DNA of 64,000 nucleotides from positions 1-64,000 of the forward strand of contig JAKBNL010000011.1 in assembly GCA_021831035.1 (NCBI GenBank). The letters run 5' to 3'. The stretch is from Actinomycetes bacterium. GTDB lineage: Bacteria > Actinomycetota > Acidimicrobiia > Acidimicrobiales > RAAP-2. A program made the translations under genes and the position numbers. Shown in pieces: positions 1 to 8,337 of this stretch. Position 1 is the stretch's first letter; every line of letters starts with the position of its first letter. The notes under the pieces were generated by a model that searched no databases, was not told where the DNA came from, and was given only the letters and a program-made list of their open reading frames with translations.

Positions 1-975
1 TGACAAGTTTGTGAAGGTGATGTGCAGCAGCGGCACCTCGCGGTCGGCCCGCCAGGTCGTGGCCACGACCCCGGCGAGCTCGCGCTCCTCGTCGAGCAGG
101 TCGGCGAGCCGGCCCCGGACCCGCGCCGGCTCCACGACCACGACGCGCGCGTCGTTCACCTCGAGGATGGTCTCGCGGCTCGTCGCGAGCAGGGGCATCC
201 ACCCCTCCATGCCGTCGAAGAGGTGGCCGGCGGCCAGGCGCTCGAAGACCTCGGCGCCCCATCGGGCGTCGCCGGCCAGTGCGGCCGCGTGGGCCCGGCC
301 GGACTCGTCGGGCACCCACTCGCGCGCCGGCGCGAGGACCGTCACCTCGGTGTCGCGCACCGAGCGCTGGGTGGCGACGTCAAAGACCGTGAGCCGCTCG
401 ACCACGTCGCCGAAGAAGTCCAGGCGGACCGGCTCGTCGGCCTGGGCGGGCCACACGTCGACGATCCCCCCGCGCACGGCGAGCTCGGCCCGGTGCTCGA
501 CCTGGTGCTCGCGGCGGTAGCCGGCGGCCACCAGCTGGGCCAGCAGGTCGTCGCGGCCGACCTCGTGGCCCACCGGGACCGTGACGACCGGCGGCGTCGA
601 CGGGGCGAGGAGCTGGGCCGCGGCCCGCACCGAGCAGACGAGCACCGCGGGGCGCTCCCCGCGGGCGAGGCGCTCTCGGATGAGGGAGCGCCGGGCCATC
701 ACCTCGACGTCGGGGCTCACCCGCTCGAGGGGGTGGGTGTCCCAGCCGGGCCAGAGGGCCACCGCCCCGGGTCCGAGCCAGGCCGCGAGCGCGTCGGAGA
801 GCGCGTCGGCCTCGCCGGACGTGGCGGTGACGACGGTGAGGCCGGGGGCCTCGAGCGCGAGGGCCGCGACGGCCAGGGGCGTCGCGAAGGACGAGGGGGC
901 GAGCCCCCCGTCGAGCACGCGCCGGCGCAACGCCGGGGCGACCCGCTCCAGGACGGGCGTCAGGCCGGTCGTCAC
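1..975 (-). CDS. mfd: Transcription-repair coupling factor Mfd, N-terminal part (runs off the window)
   Basis: My reverse-strand translation from the GTG at 975 is open for all 325 codons to the window edge. It contains the UvrB-like N-terminal signature of Mfd: RGGIVDVWP, then RLDFFGDVVE, then FDVATQRS and a closing APAREW. Mfd removes RNA polymerase stalled at DNA lesions and recruits UvrABC. The polymerase-interaction and helicase domains lie outside the window. The GTG overlaps the pth stop codon (GTGA), so mfd is probably translated together with pth as the last visible gene of the glmU-prs-rplY-pth block. No frame break is seen. Confidence 0.88.
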   Translation of the reverse strand, partial: MTTGLTPVLERVAPALRRRVLDGGLAPSSFATPLAVAALALEAPGLTVVTATSGEADALSDALAAWLGPGAVALWPGWDTHPLERVSPDVEVMARRSLIRERLARGERPAVLVCSVRAAAQLLAPSTPPVVTVPVGHEVGRDDLLAQLVAAGYRREHQVEHRAELAVRGGIVDVWPAQADEPVRLDFFGDVVERLTVFDVATQRSVRDTEVTVLAPAREWVPDESGRAHAAALAGDARWGAEVFERLAAGHLFDGMEGWMPLLATSRETILEVNDARVVVVEPARVRGRLADLLDEERELAGVVATTWRADREVPLLHITFTNLS

Positions 976-1589
976 GTCGCGTTGACGCGCTGCTGGGCGT
1001 CGGCGAAGCCGAGGTCGATGACGGCCTCGACGGCGTCGGCCGCCCGCTCCACGTCGGCGGCGAGCGCGGCGCGACGGGCGCCCGAGAGACGCTGGAGGAC
1101 CCAGTCGGCGCCCCGGTCCTTCGACGGCGGCTTGCCGATGCCCACCCGCACCCGCGCGAACTCCCGCGAGCCGACCACCTGGGCGATCGAACGCAGCCCG
1201 TTGTGGCCGGCCAGTCCTCCGCCGAGCTTCAGTCGCACGCTCCCGGGCTCGAGGTCGAGCTCGTCGTGCACGACGACGAGAGTGGCCAGGTCGGCAATCG
1301 CCGCGCGGCGCACCAACGGCTTGACCGACGCACCCGACTCGTTCATGTAGGTGGTGGGCACGGCCAGGGTCACCGGTCCCTCGGGGGTCGTAAGCGTGCC
1401 GACGACCGCGCGCAGGCGACGCTCGACCCTGAGCTCCACGCCCCGGCGACGGGCGACCTCGCGCACGGCGTCACCGCCGACGTTGTGGCGGGTGTGCTCG
1501 AACTCGGCGCCCGGATTCGCCAGGCCGACCACCAGCAGCCGGCTGGCCGCGCCGCGGCGCTCGGACTCCGCAGCGCGCCGCGGCGCCAT
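972..1589 (-). CDS. pth: Peptidyl-tRNA hydrolase
   Basis: A 205-residue protein of normal Pth length. It recycles tRNA by cleaving peptidyl-tRNA released from stalled ribosomes in the cytoplasm. The N-terminal LVVGLANPG, the catalytic-His segment TRHNVG, the TYMNESG motif, the VVHDELDL segment with the conserved Asp, and GHNGLRS near the middle are all visible. The first 15 residues or so are a non-conserved Arg-rich extension, so the real start could be slightly downstream. It lies 3 bases after rplY and overlaps mfd by 4 bases, so the three are probably co-transcribed. Confidence 0.95.
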   Translation of the reverse strand: MAPRRAAESERRGAASRLLVVGLANPGAEFEHTRHNVGGDAVREVARRRGVELRVERRLRAVVGTLTTPEGPVTLAVPTTYMNESGASVKPLVRRAAIADLATLVVVHDELDLEPGSVRLKLGGGLAGHNGLRSIAQVVGSREFARVRVGIGKPPSKDRGADWVLQRLSGARRAALAADVERAADAVEAVIDLGFADAQQRVNAT

Positions 1590-1592
1590 CGG

Positions 1593-2186
1593 CTACGCCG
1601 AGGCGGTCTCGGGGCCCGCGGTCTTCGCCGCGCGCCCCGCGTGGGTCGCGACGACGGTGACCTGGGGGTCGTCCGAGGCGCTCACGCCGTCGGGCAGCGC
1701 GACGTCGCCCACGCGGATCGTCCCGCCCGCCGTCAACGCCGAGATGTCGACCTCGAGGGAGTTGGGGATCTGGTCGGGGCGACAGCGGACCTCGAGCGAG
1801 AAGAGCTGCTGGTCGACCTCCCAGTCGGCGTGGCGGACCTCGACGGCGTCGCCGATGAGGTGGAGCGGAACCTCCACCACGACCGGACGGTTGGGGTCGA
1901 CGACCTGGAAGTCGATGTGAGCGACCGTGCCGCGCACCGGGTGGCGCTGGATCTCACGGGCCATCACCACGAAACTCGAGCCCTCGGCGTCAAGGGTGAT
2001 GAGGGTGTTGAGCCCCTGATCGGTCGAGACGGCCTGACGGAACTCCTTGGCGTCGACCGCCACGGGCAACGGACCGACGCCCTCGCCGTAGACGACGGCC
2101 GGGATGACGCCGTCGCGACGCAAGCGGCGCGAGGCGGCCGACCCCTGGGGGCGACCGGTGGTCGCGCGCAGCGTGACCTCTGACAT
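1593..2186 (-). CDS. rplY: 50S ribosomal protein bL25 (general stress protein Ctc form)
   Basis: A 197-residue protein with the N-terminal 5S-rRNA-binding L25 domain (TGRPQGSAASRRLRRDG, then IPAVVYGEG) and the C-terminal TL5/Ctc beta domain, which ends in a low-complexity tail. It binds 5S rRNA in the large subunit. The ATG start is supported by an AAGGAG ribosome-binding site six bases upstream. Pth follows after 3 bases, the arrangement seen in mycobacteria (rplY-pth). Confidence 0.95.
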   Translation of the reverse strand: MSEVTLRATTGRPQGSAASRRLRRDGVIPAVVYGEGVGPLPVAVDAKEFRQAVSTDQGLNTLITLDAEGSSFVVMAREIQRHPVRGTVAHIDFQVVDPNRPVVVEVPLHLIGDAVEVRHADWEVDQQLFSLEVRCRPDQIPNSLEVDISALTAGGTIRVGDVALPDGVSASDDPQVTVVATHAGRAAKTAGPETASA

Positions 2187-2233
2187 GACGACTCCTTCGA
2201 CGAGACCCGCCCGGCGGGGCGAACAGGCTTACC

Positions 2234-2239
2234 AGTCTA
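2234..2239 (-). promoter_or_regulatory. Probable -10 element for rplY
   Basis: The reverse strand reads TAGACT about 48 bases before the rplY ATG, in the only gap ahead of this gene (2187-2384). Unlike most first genes here, rplY also has a clear Shine-Dalgarno site, so the transcript would have a leader of about 40 bases. No convincing -35 box is visible. Confidence 0.4.
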
Positions 2240-2384
2240 GCGGCACCGGGAACGCCGACCCCAGCCCACCCAGTCCGGCACTCGCCCGACGCTCCCGCGC
2301 GCGTCGGGAGCCCCACGGTGGGTTCGCCCACACGGGCCACCCCCGGCGTCAGGGGGCCGCCCGAGCGGCCAGCGACGCGGTGAG

Positions 2385-4181
2385 TCAGCGATGGCAGAGT
2401 TGGCGCTCAGCGACGAAGGGGTCGCTCGAAAACTTCATGGTCGTCCACGTAAAGGCGTGCTCCAGATCCGACCAGACGACCGACCACCCCAGCGGGCGGT
2501 CAATGGCCGCGAGATAGCCCGCCAGCGGCTGGCAACGCAACACTCGCCGCTCGGCCCGTACCACGCGTCGCTCGTCACCGGGCAGGGTCGCGCTCGGACT
2601 AGCGAAGCGGGCCAACAGCCACGTGTTGTCGGTCAGGTCGGCCACGCCGGGAGTGCGATGGCCCGTCAGGTAGAAGTGCGACCCGACGGGATTGGCGAGG
2701 CCGAAGTTGTCAAAGACGTACACCCGCGGCCCCGCCTCGACGCTCCAGATACCGAGGGATGGAGCGTTGGCGAAGACGACCTCGGGTAGGACCGAGCGGG
2801 CGGGATATCGCGCCACCGACCATCCGCCCGGCCCCTCCATGCCACAGTGGCAGGCCGACACGACCCTCAGTCTGCCGCCTTGACGGCTCGCACGGAGGGC
2901 CAGCCGGTAGTCGGACCGGCCGTGCCGATAGTTCCACGACGCCCCGTAGTCACGAAGCTCGACGGGGTAAGCGACCCTCGAGAGATCGAGATACGCCTGA
3001 CGCTCGTTCGTGATGCCGTACTGATTATCGACGATGGGCGGGTACCGCAAGAAGAGTGCCGCGGCGACGGCCCAGACCGTCAGGAAGGTCAGGGGGAGAC
3101 GGCGCTCGAGCGGTTCACCGAGATCCAGCCACGAGGTGAGCGCGAGCACGAAGAACGGCGGAAGAAGCATGCGCGCGTGCATGAAATCCCCACCGATCCA
3201 TACGACGTAGAGGCCGTAGACGCCGGCGCCCGACGCGATGACCGCCAGCACACTGGCCTCGAACCGGTGCTCACCCCGAAACCACCGCCCGAGGCGCGCG
3301 AGCGTGACTACCCCGAGGATCAGCACCGGAATCCAGAGGTCACTCGAGTGGAGGAAGTCGGTGAGGTAGTTCCAGCCCTGACCGAGCTCGACGGAGAACG
3401 CGGACTTAGCCAGCGCGGTGTTGGGGACGAGCAGGCCAAAGTAGGCCACTCGGAACATCTCGCTGATGACGGGCGCGGCCGAGAGCGCTGCGACGAGAGC
3501 GACAATGCGACGACGAGACAATCGAGACCATCGGCGTTCGGCGATCATGACCGCCGCGAAGAAGCTCAGTGAGAGGATCCCCGCTTCGGGACGGATCAGG
3601 GGTCCGAGGCCGAGGATGAACGCGGTACCTCCCCCCCACGACCTCGCCCCGGGGGTGGCGCGACGCGCGACCAGCCACCACGCCACGCCTATCCATCCAA
3701 AGAGGAGGCCCGTCTCTAAGCCCGACGACGCGAACCACCACACGGCGTCCACCGCCGCCACCACCATGGCCCCGAGGGGGAGGACCAGGCCCTTCGACAC
3801 GGGGCGCGCGAAACGTACGGTCGCCACCGAGCCCAGGACGACGCCCACCGTCGTCAGCGAGATGCCGAGGACGACCATCACCACCTCGATGGGTACGAAG
3901 GGCAGGACCAACCTGACCACCGTCAGGATCAGCACCCACAGGGGATCGGTGTACACCTCCACACGCTCTCCCACATTGAAGACGGGGCCATGGCCGGCGA
4001 CGATGTTGTGGATCACTCGGATATCGATGAAGGCGTCATCGGTGATCCAGCGGTGAGAGATGGCCATGACGACCAGGAGCGCCGTGGGCACGACGACCGC
4101 GAGCACCGGCCACATCGGGTTCGCGAATCGAAGGAGCCGACGGGGGGTGTCGGCAGCGGGAGCATCAAGCGTGATGGACAC
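2385..4181 (-). CDS. Polytopic GT-C glycosyltransferase, AftB-like
   Basis: A 598-residue membrane protein with about ten hydrophobic helices followed by an extracytoplasmic C-terminal domain from about residue 400. The N-terminal loop ITDDAFIDIRVIHNIVAGHG (acidic DD motif) and PVFNVGERVEVYTDPLW, the later GGDFMHARMLLPP, and the C-terminal GLANPVGSHF and HRTPG are typical of the family containing the mycobacterial terminal beta-1,2-arabinofuranosyltransferase AftB. These use polyprenyl-phospho-sugar donors outside the membrane. The start is GTG at 4181 with no strong ribosome-binding site. The gene interrupts the usual prs-rplY adjacency and is less GC-rich than its neighbours, which hints at later insertion. 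The sugar substrate cannot be read from sequence. Confidence 0.7.
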   Translation of the reverse strand: MSITLDAPAADTPRRLLRFANPMWPVLAVVVPTALLVVMAISHRWITDDAFIDIRVIHNIVAGHGPVFNVGERVEVYTDPLWVLILTVVRLVLPFVPIEVVMVVLGISLTTVGVVLGSVATVRFARPVSKGLVLPLGAMVVAAVDAVWWFASSGLETGLLFGWIGVAWWLVARRATPGARSWGGGTAFILGLGPLIRPEAGILSLSFFAAVMIAERRWSRLSRRRIVALVAALSAAPVISEMFRVAYFGLLVPNTALAKSAFSVELGQGWNYLTDFLHSSDLWIPVLILGVVTLARLGRWFRGEHRFEASVLAVIASGAGVYGLYVVWIGGDFMHARMLLPPFFVLALTSWLDLGEPLERRLPLTFLTVWAVAAALFLRYPPIVDNQYGITNERQAYLDLSRVAYPVELRDYGASWNYRHGRSDYRLALRASRQGGRLRVVSACHCGMEGPGGWSVARYPARSVLPEVVFANAPSLGIWSVEAGPRVYVFDNFGLANPVGSHFYLTGHRTPGVADLTDNTWLLARFASPSATLPGDERRVVRAERRVLRCQPLAGYLAAIDRPLGWSVVWSDLEHAFTWTTMKFSSDPFVAERQLCHR

Positions 4182-4467
4182 TGGATCTCACGGGAAGTCG
4201 TGCGTGGCGGCCGAGGGCGTCGCGGGCGGACAACAGAGACATCGCTCACCAGTCTCTCTCACGGCCCTCTTCAGTTCGCGCCGTCGGTCGATCAATCCAG
4301 AGCCCGCGCGGCGCTCCCCTCCCGCACACGTCCGCGTCGGCTCGAGCGGGTCGACGATCGACGCCTCGCCGTCTCCCGGTCCACCCACCGAAGGTGACCG
4401 GACCTCGTCGTTGGACTCTCGCGAATCAGCCCCCGCCACAGGGAACTCGGGGCGCCTGGACCGACTC

Positions 4468-5442
4468 TTAGAGGAGGTTCTCACCGCCGAAGATGTCCGA
4501 GACGGAACTGTCCTCGAAGATGGCCGAGATGGCGTTCGCGACGATCGGCGCCACCGAGAGCACCTCGAGCTTCTCGAAGGTCTTCTCCGGTCCGATGGGC
4601 AGGGTGTCGGTGACGACGACCCGGTTCACCGGGGCGTTGAAGAGGCGCTCGACGGCGGGCGGCGAGAAGACGGCGTGGGTGGCCATGACCCAGATGTCGT
4701 CGGCGCCGTGCTCCTTCAATAGGTCCGACGCCGCGACGATCGTGCCCGCGGTATCGATCATGTCGTCGATGAGCACGCAGTGGCGACCGTCGACGTCGCC
4801 CACCACGTGACGGGCGACGGCCACGTTGGCCATCCCGCGCGGGCGCGTCTTGTGCACGAGGGCCAGGTCGCAGCCCAGGTGCTGGGCGTAGCGCTCGGCG
4901 ACCTTCACCCGGCCGGCGTCGGGGGCGACGACCACGATCTCGTGGGGGTCGGTGTGGGCCTTGAGGTAGGTCTCGAGGACGGGCGCGGCGACCAGGTGGT
5001 CGACGGGGATGTTGAAGAACCCCTGGATCTGGCCCGAGTGGAAGTCCACCGAGAGGACTCGGGTCGCCCCGGCGGTCTGGAGGACGTCGGCGACCAGCTT
5101 CGCGGTGATCGGCTCGCGGCCCTGGGTCTTGCGGTCCTGGCGGGCGTAGCCGAAGTACGGGACGACCGCGGTGATGCTCTTGGCGCTGGCGCGCTTGGCG
5201 GCGTCGATCATGACGAGCTGCTCCATGATCGCGTCGTTCACCGGCGAGGAGTGGGTCTGGACGATGAAGACGTGGGCACCGCGCACCGACTCGTCGATCC
5301 GGCAGTGGATCTCGCCGTCGGCGAACTCCCGGAGGTTGGCCTCGGTCAGGCCCACCCCGAGCAGGGCGGCGACGTTCGCCGCCAGGGTCGGGTGGCAGCG
5401 GCCCGAGACGAGAACCAGGCGCCGCTTGGCCAGGGATTCCAC
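4468..5442 (-). CDS. prs: Ribose-phosphate pyrophosphokinase (PRPP synthetase)
   Basis: Makes PRPP from ribose 5-phosphate and ATP for nucleotide, His and Trp synthesis. Typical class I features are visible: SGRCHPTLA near the N-terminus, the FADGEIHCRIDESVRG segment, YFGYARQDRK, and the PRPP loop CVLIDDMIDTAGTI. About 324 residues. An in-frame GTG at 5451 is also possible, but a TAGGGT -10 hexamer (5450-5455) overlaps it. The GTG at 5442 sits 7 bases after that hexamer and fits the leaderless pattern of this genome. It follows glmU by about 26 bases. Confidence 0.96.
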   Translation of the reverse strand: MESLAKRRLVLVSGRCHPTLAANVAALLGVGLTEANLREFADGEIHCRIDESVRGAHVFIVQTHSSPVNDAIMEQLVMIDAAKRASAKSITAVVPYFGYARQDRKTQGREPITAKLVADVLQTAGATRVLSVDFHSGQIQGFFNIPVDHLVAAPVLETYLKAHTDPHEIVVVAPDAGRVKVAERYAQHLGCDLALVHKTRPRGMANVAVARHVVGDVDGRHCVLIDDMIDTAGTIVAASDLLKEHGADDIWVMATHAVFSPPAVERLFNAPVNRVVVTDTLPIGPEKTFEKLEVLSVAPIVANAISAIFEDSSVSDIFGGENLL

Positions 5443-5468
5443 GAGGCCCACCCTAGCGAACCAGGGGG

Positions 5469-6542
5469 TCAGCCCCCGGGGGCGACGAGCGCCCCGGCGG
5501 CCACGTCCTCACCGGGACCGAGGGTGACGAACGAGCGCACCGTCGCGTCGGGCCCGATCCGCACCGCGCTCGCCTCGACGCAGCCCACCCGGGCGCGCTC
5601 GCCCACCTCCACGTCCACGAGGTGGGCGCGAGGACCGACGATCGCGCCGGCCCCGACCCGGGTGCGGCCCTGGAGGATGGTCCCCGGCAGGATCGACACG
5701 TCGGCGGCGAGCGAGACGTCGACGTCGAGGTAGGTGGTGGCCGGGTCCCACAGGGTCACGCCGCGTCCCATCCACTGGTCGTTGATCCGCCGGCGCAGCT
5801 CGGCCTCGGCGCGGGCGAGTTGGGCCCGGTCGTTCACCCCGAGCGCCTCGCTGGGGTCAGCGAGCACGAACGACCGCGTCGCGTGGCCCATCTCGCTGAG
5901 GACCGCCACCACGTCGGTCAGGTAGTACTCGCCCTGGGCGTTCTGGCGACCCACGCGGCGCAGCGCCGGCCCGAGCAGGCTCTGGCGCACGACCATCACG
6001 CCCGTGTTCACCTCGTCGATCAGTCGCTCGGCGGGCGAGGCGTCGCGCTCCTCGACGATCCGCTCCAGGGTCCCGTCGCGGCCGGTGACGACCCGGCCGT
6101 ACCCGCGGGGGTCGGGGACGACCGCGCTCATCACGGTGAGCGCCGCGCCGCTCGCCCGGTGCTCCTCGAGCAGTCGCGCCACCGTCTCGCGGCGCAGCAG
6201 CGGGGTGTCGCCCGGCAGGATGACGACGTCCCCGTCGCTCTCGCCGATGGCCTCGTCGACGGTGGCGAGCGCCGCCGCGACCGCGTGGCCCGTGCCGAGG
6301 GTCTCGCCCTGCTCGACGAAGGTGAGCCCCGCCCCGGCGCCCTCGGCGAGCTCCTTCTCGACCCAGGTGGCGTGGTGGCCCACCACCACGACCGTCGAGC
6401 GCACCTCGTCGTGGCGCGCGGCCTCGAGGACGAAGCTCGCCATCGTCCGTCCGCAGAGCTTGTGCAGCGGCTTGGGTCGGGCCGAGCGCATCCGGGTGCC
6501 CTCGCCGGCGGCGAGCACGACCACACACGTGGGGCGCGTCAT
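5469..6542 (-). CDS. glmU: Short GlmU: N-acetylglucosamine-1-phosphate uridylyltransferase lacking the acetyltransferase site
   Basis: The N-terminal pyrophosphorylase domain is complete: LAAGEGTRMRS then KPLHKLCG, GETLGTGHA, LPGDTPLL and the EVNTG segment. It should make UDP-GlcNAc from UTP and GlcNAc-1-P. Residues from about 255 form only the first coils of the left-handed beta helix. The protein stops at 357 residues, where bifunctional GlmU runs to about 455. The region with the catalytic His/Tyr/Asn/Lys of the GlcN-1-P acetyltransferase is absent. The stop is followed within 26 bases by prs, so no displaced C-terminus exists here. Confidence 0.88.
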   Translation of the reverse strand: MTRPTCVVVLAAGEGTRMRSARPKPLHKLCGRTMASFVLEAARHDEVRSTVVVVGHHATWVEKELAEGAGAGLTFVEQGETLGTGHAVAAALATVDEAIGESDGDVVILPGDTPLLRRETVARLLEEHRASGAALTVMSAVVPDPRGYGRVVTGRDGTLERIVEERDASPAERLIDEVNTGVMVVRQSLLGPALRRVGRQNAQGEYYLTDVVAVLSEMGHATRSFVLADPSEALGVNDRAQLARAEAELRRRINDQWMGRGVTLWDPATTYLDVDVSLAADVSILPGTILQGRTRVGAGAIVGPRAHLVDVEVGERARVGCVEASAVRIGPDATVRSFVTLGPGEDVAAGALVAPGG

Positions 6543-6574
6543 CCCCCCTCTCTAGCAGCCCTACGATGCGCGAC

Positions 6575-7462
6575 GTGGACCCTCTCAACTACGACGAGTT
6601 CGGGCTCTTCGGCGAGAACGTCGAGGAGTTCGGCCTCGAGGTCGAGATCCCGCCGGTCACGCGGTTCCACCTGGCGGTCGACGGGCTGCGCCAGCTGAGC
6701 GGTCTGCGCTGGGGCGAGGGCGAGCCCGAGCTCGTGCTCCTCCACGGCGGGGCCCAGAACGCCCACACCTTCGACACCGTCGCGCTGGCCCTCGGCCGAC
6801 CCCTGCTCGCCCTCGACCTGCCCGGCCACGGCCACTCCGACCCGACCCCCTACCCGCCCGCCGACGTCGCCCACCACGCGCGCGACCTCGCCACCGCGCT
6901 CGAGGCCTTGATCGATCGGCCCCTGCCGATCGTGGGGATGAGCCTCGGGGGGCTGTGCGCCGTCGAGCTCGTCGCGACGCGCCCCGAGCTCGCGCGCGCC
7001 CTGGTCCTGATCGACGTGACCCCTGGGGTCACGGCCGCGAAGGCCCGCCACGTCACCGACTTCGTCAACGGGCCGGCCAGCTTCTCCGACTTCGAGGAGA
7101 TCCTGGCGCGTACCGTGGCCCACCACCCCACCCGGTCGGTGAGCTCGCTGCGCCGGGGCATCTTGCACAACGCCCTGCGCCGCGAGGACGGCTCGTGGGT
7201 GTGGCGCCACCAGCGCGGCGAGCCGCGCCCGCTCGAGGCACCGGCCGGCCTCGACCTGTGGGGGCGACTCGAGGCGGTGAGGGTCCCGGTGACCCTGGTG
7301 CGGGCGATGGGTCCGGGCTCGGTCGTCGACGACGCCGACGAGGCCGAGCTGCGCCGTCGGGTGCCCGAGGCGACCGTCGTTGGCGTCGAGGAGTCCGGTC
7401 ACTCGATCCAGGGCGACCGCCCGGTCGAGCTGGCGGCCGTGTTGGAGCGCTCGCTCTTCTAG
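6575..7462 (+). CDS. Alpha/beta-fold hydrolase
   Basis: A soluble alpha/beta hydrolase of about 295 residues. The oxyanion HGG segment (VLLHGGAQNAHTF), DLPGHGHSD, the nucleophile elbow GMSLGG and a late catalytic His (EESGHSIQGDRP) are visible. An in-frame ATG lies at 6566 but is part of the hexamer TACGAT (6562-6567). The GTG at 6575 lies 7 bases beyond it and is the better start for a leaderless transcript. The gene is inserted between tRNA-Gln and glmU on the opposite strand, and its stop abuts the tRNA end with no gap. Substrate unknown. Confidence 0.85.
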   Translation: MDPLNYDEFGLFGENVEEFGLEVEIPPVTRFHLAVDGLRQLSGLRWGEGEPELVLLHGGAQNAHTFDTVALALGRPLLALDLPGHGHSDPTPYPPADVAHHARDLATALEALIDRPLPIVGMSLGGLCAVELVATRPELARALVLIDVTPGVTAAKARHVTDFVNGPASFSDFEEILARTVAHHPTRSVSSLRRGILHNALRREDGSWVWRHQRGEPRPLEAPAGLDLWGRLEAVRVPVTLVRAMGPGSVVDDADEAELRRRVPEATVVGVEESGHSIQGDRPVELAAVLERSLF

Positions 7463-7538
7463 TGGCTGGCGGGGGAGGGCTCGAACCTCCAACCTTCGGA
7501 TCCAAAGTCCGCTGTTCTGCCGGTTGAACTACCCGCCA
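7463..7538 (-). tRNA. tRNA-Gln (anticodon TTG)
   Basis: The reverse strand folds as a 76-base cloverleaf: acceptor arms TGGCGGG/CCCGCCA, D stem GTTC/GAAC, anticodon loop CTTTGGA, T arm GGAGG-TTCGAGC-CCTCC, discriminator G and an encoded CCA end. The anticodon TTG reads CAA/CAG. The outermost pair of the anticodon stem is mismatched. It lies upstream of glmU on the same strand, as is common in actinobacteria, but the hydrolase gene now separates them. Confidence 0.95.
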
Positions 7539-7638
7539 CGGGCCGGTAAGGTGCCGTTCTTGCCCGATTCTTAGCGAATCGCCGTGGACCCCTTACCCAG
7601 GACGCTAAGACTAGAGGCTGCCCGAGCCAGCGAGAGCC

Positions 7639-8337
7639 GTGAACGTACCCACCATCAACCCCTACGTGGCCATCGTGGACGACGACCCGTCGATCCGCAC
7701 GGCCCTGGGCCGGGCGCTGCGCATCGAGAACTACGACGTCGAGCTCTTCGAGGACGGCACCTCGGCCCTCAAGTCGGTCCAGCTGCGGGCCCCCGACGCG
7801 ATCGTGCTCGACCTGCAGCTGCCCGACATCGACGGCCTGGAGGTCTGTCGCCGGATCCGCCGGGGTGGTGACGCCACCCCGATCCTCATGCTGACCGCCC
7901 GTGACGCGGTGAACGACCGGGTCGAGGGCCTCGACGTGGGCGCCGACGACTACCTCGTCAAGCCGTTCGACCTCGCCGAGCTCCTAGCCCGACTCCGGGC
8001 GCTGCTGCGCCGGCGGGTCGTGACCGAGGCCGACGGGCAGGTCCTGCGCTTCGAGGACCTCTCGCTCAACCCCCAGACCCGAGAGGTCTTCCGCGCCCAG
8101 CGCAAGATCGAGCTCACCAAGATCGAGTTCGACCTGCTCGAGCTGTTCTTGACCCACCCCCGTCAGGTCCTCACCCGTGACCAGATCCTCGATCTCGTGT
8201 GGGGCTACACGTTCGACTCGGGGACCAACTCCCTCGCCGTCTACATCGGCTACCTGCGCCGCAAGCTCGAAGAGCAAGGTGAGCCCCGGCTCATCCAGAC
8301 GGTGCGCGGCGTCGGGTACGCCCTGCGTACGGCGTGA
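7639..8337 (+). CDS. OmpR/PhoB-family response regulator (MprA-like)
   Basis: A 232-residue DNA-binding response regulator. The receiver domain (about 9-122) has the acidic pocket VDDD (14-16), phospho-acceptor Asp58 (IVLDLQLPD), the conserved Thr in LTARD and Lys in VKPFD. The winged-helix domain covers about 135-230 (ELTKIEFDLLELF, then SLAVYIGYLRRKLE and VRGVGYALR). The start is GTG. Its stop overlaps the kinase start by 4 bases. The pair precedes the ApbE redox operon, so it may control that operon; this is inference from position only. Confidence 0.93.
   Translation: MNVPTINPYVAIVDDDPSIRTALGRALRIENYDVELFEDGTSALKSVQLRAPDAIVLDLQLPDIDGLEVCRRIRRGGDATPILMLTARDAVNDRVEGLDVGADDYLVKPFDLAELLARLRALLRRRVVTEADGQVLRFEDLSLNPQTREVFRAQRKIELTKIEFDLLELFLTHPRQVLTRDQILDLVWGYTFDSGTNSLAVYIGYLRRKLEEQGEPRLIQTVRGVGYALRTA

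Noticed and set aside
22..1350. Long plus-strand open frame (442 codons) over mfd and pth
   Set aside because: Arg/Gly/His-rich translation without motifs; it is the antisense of Mfd and Pth, an effect of high GC at third positions.
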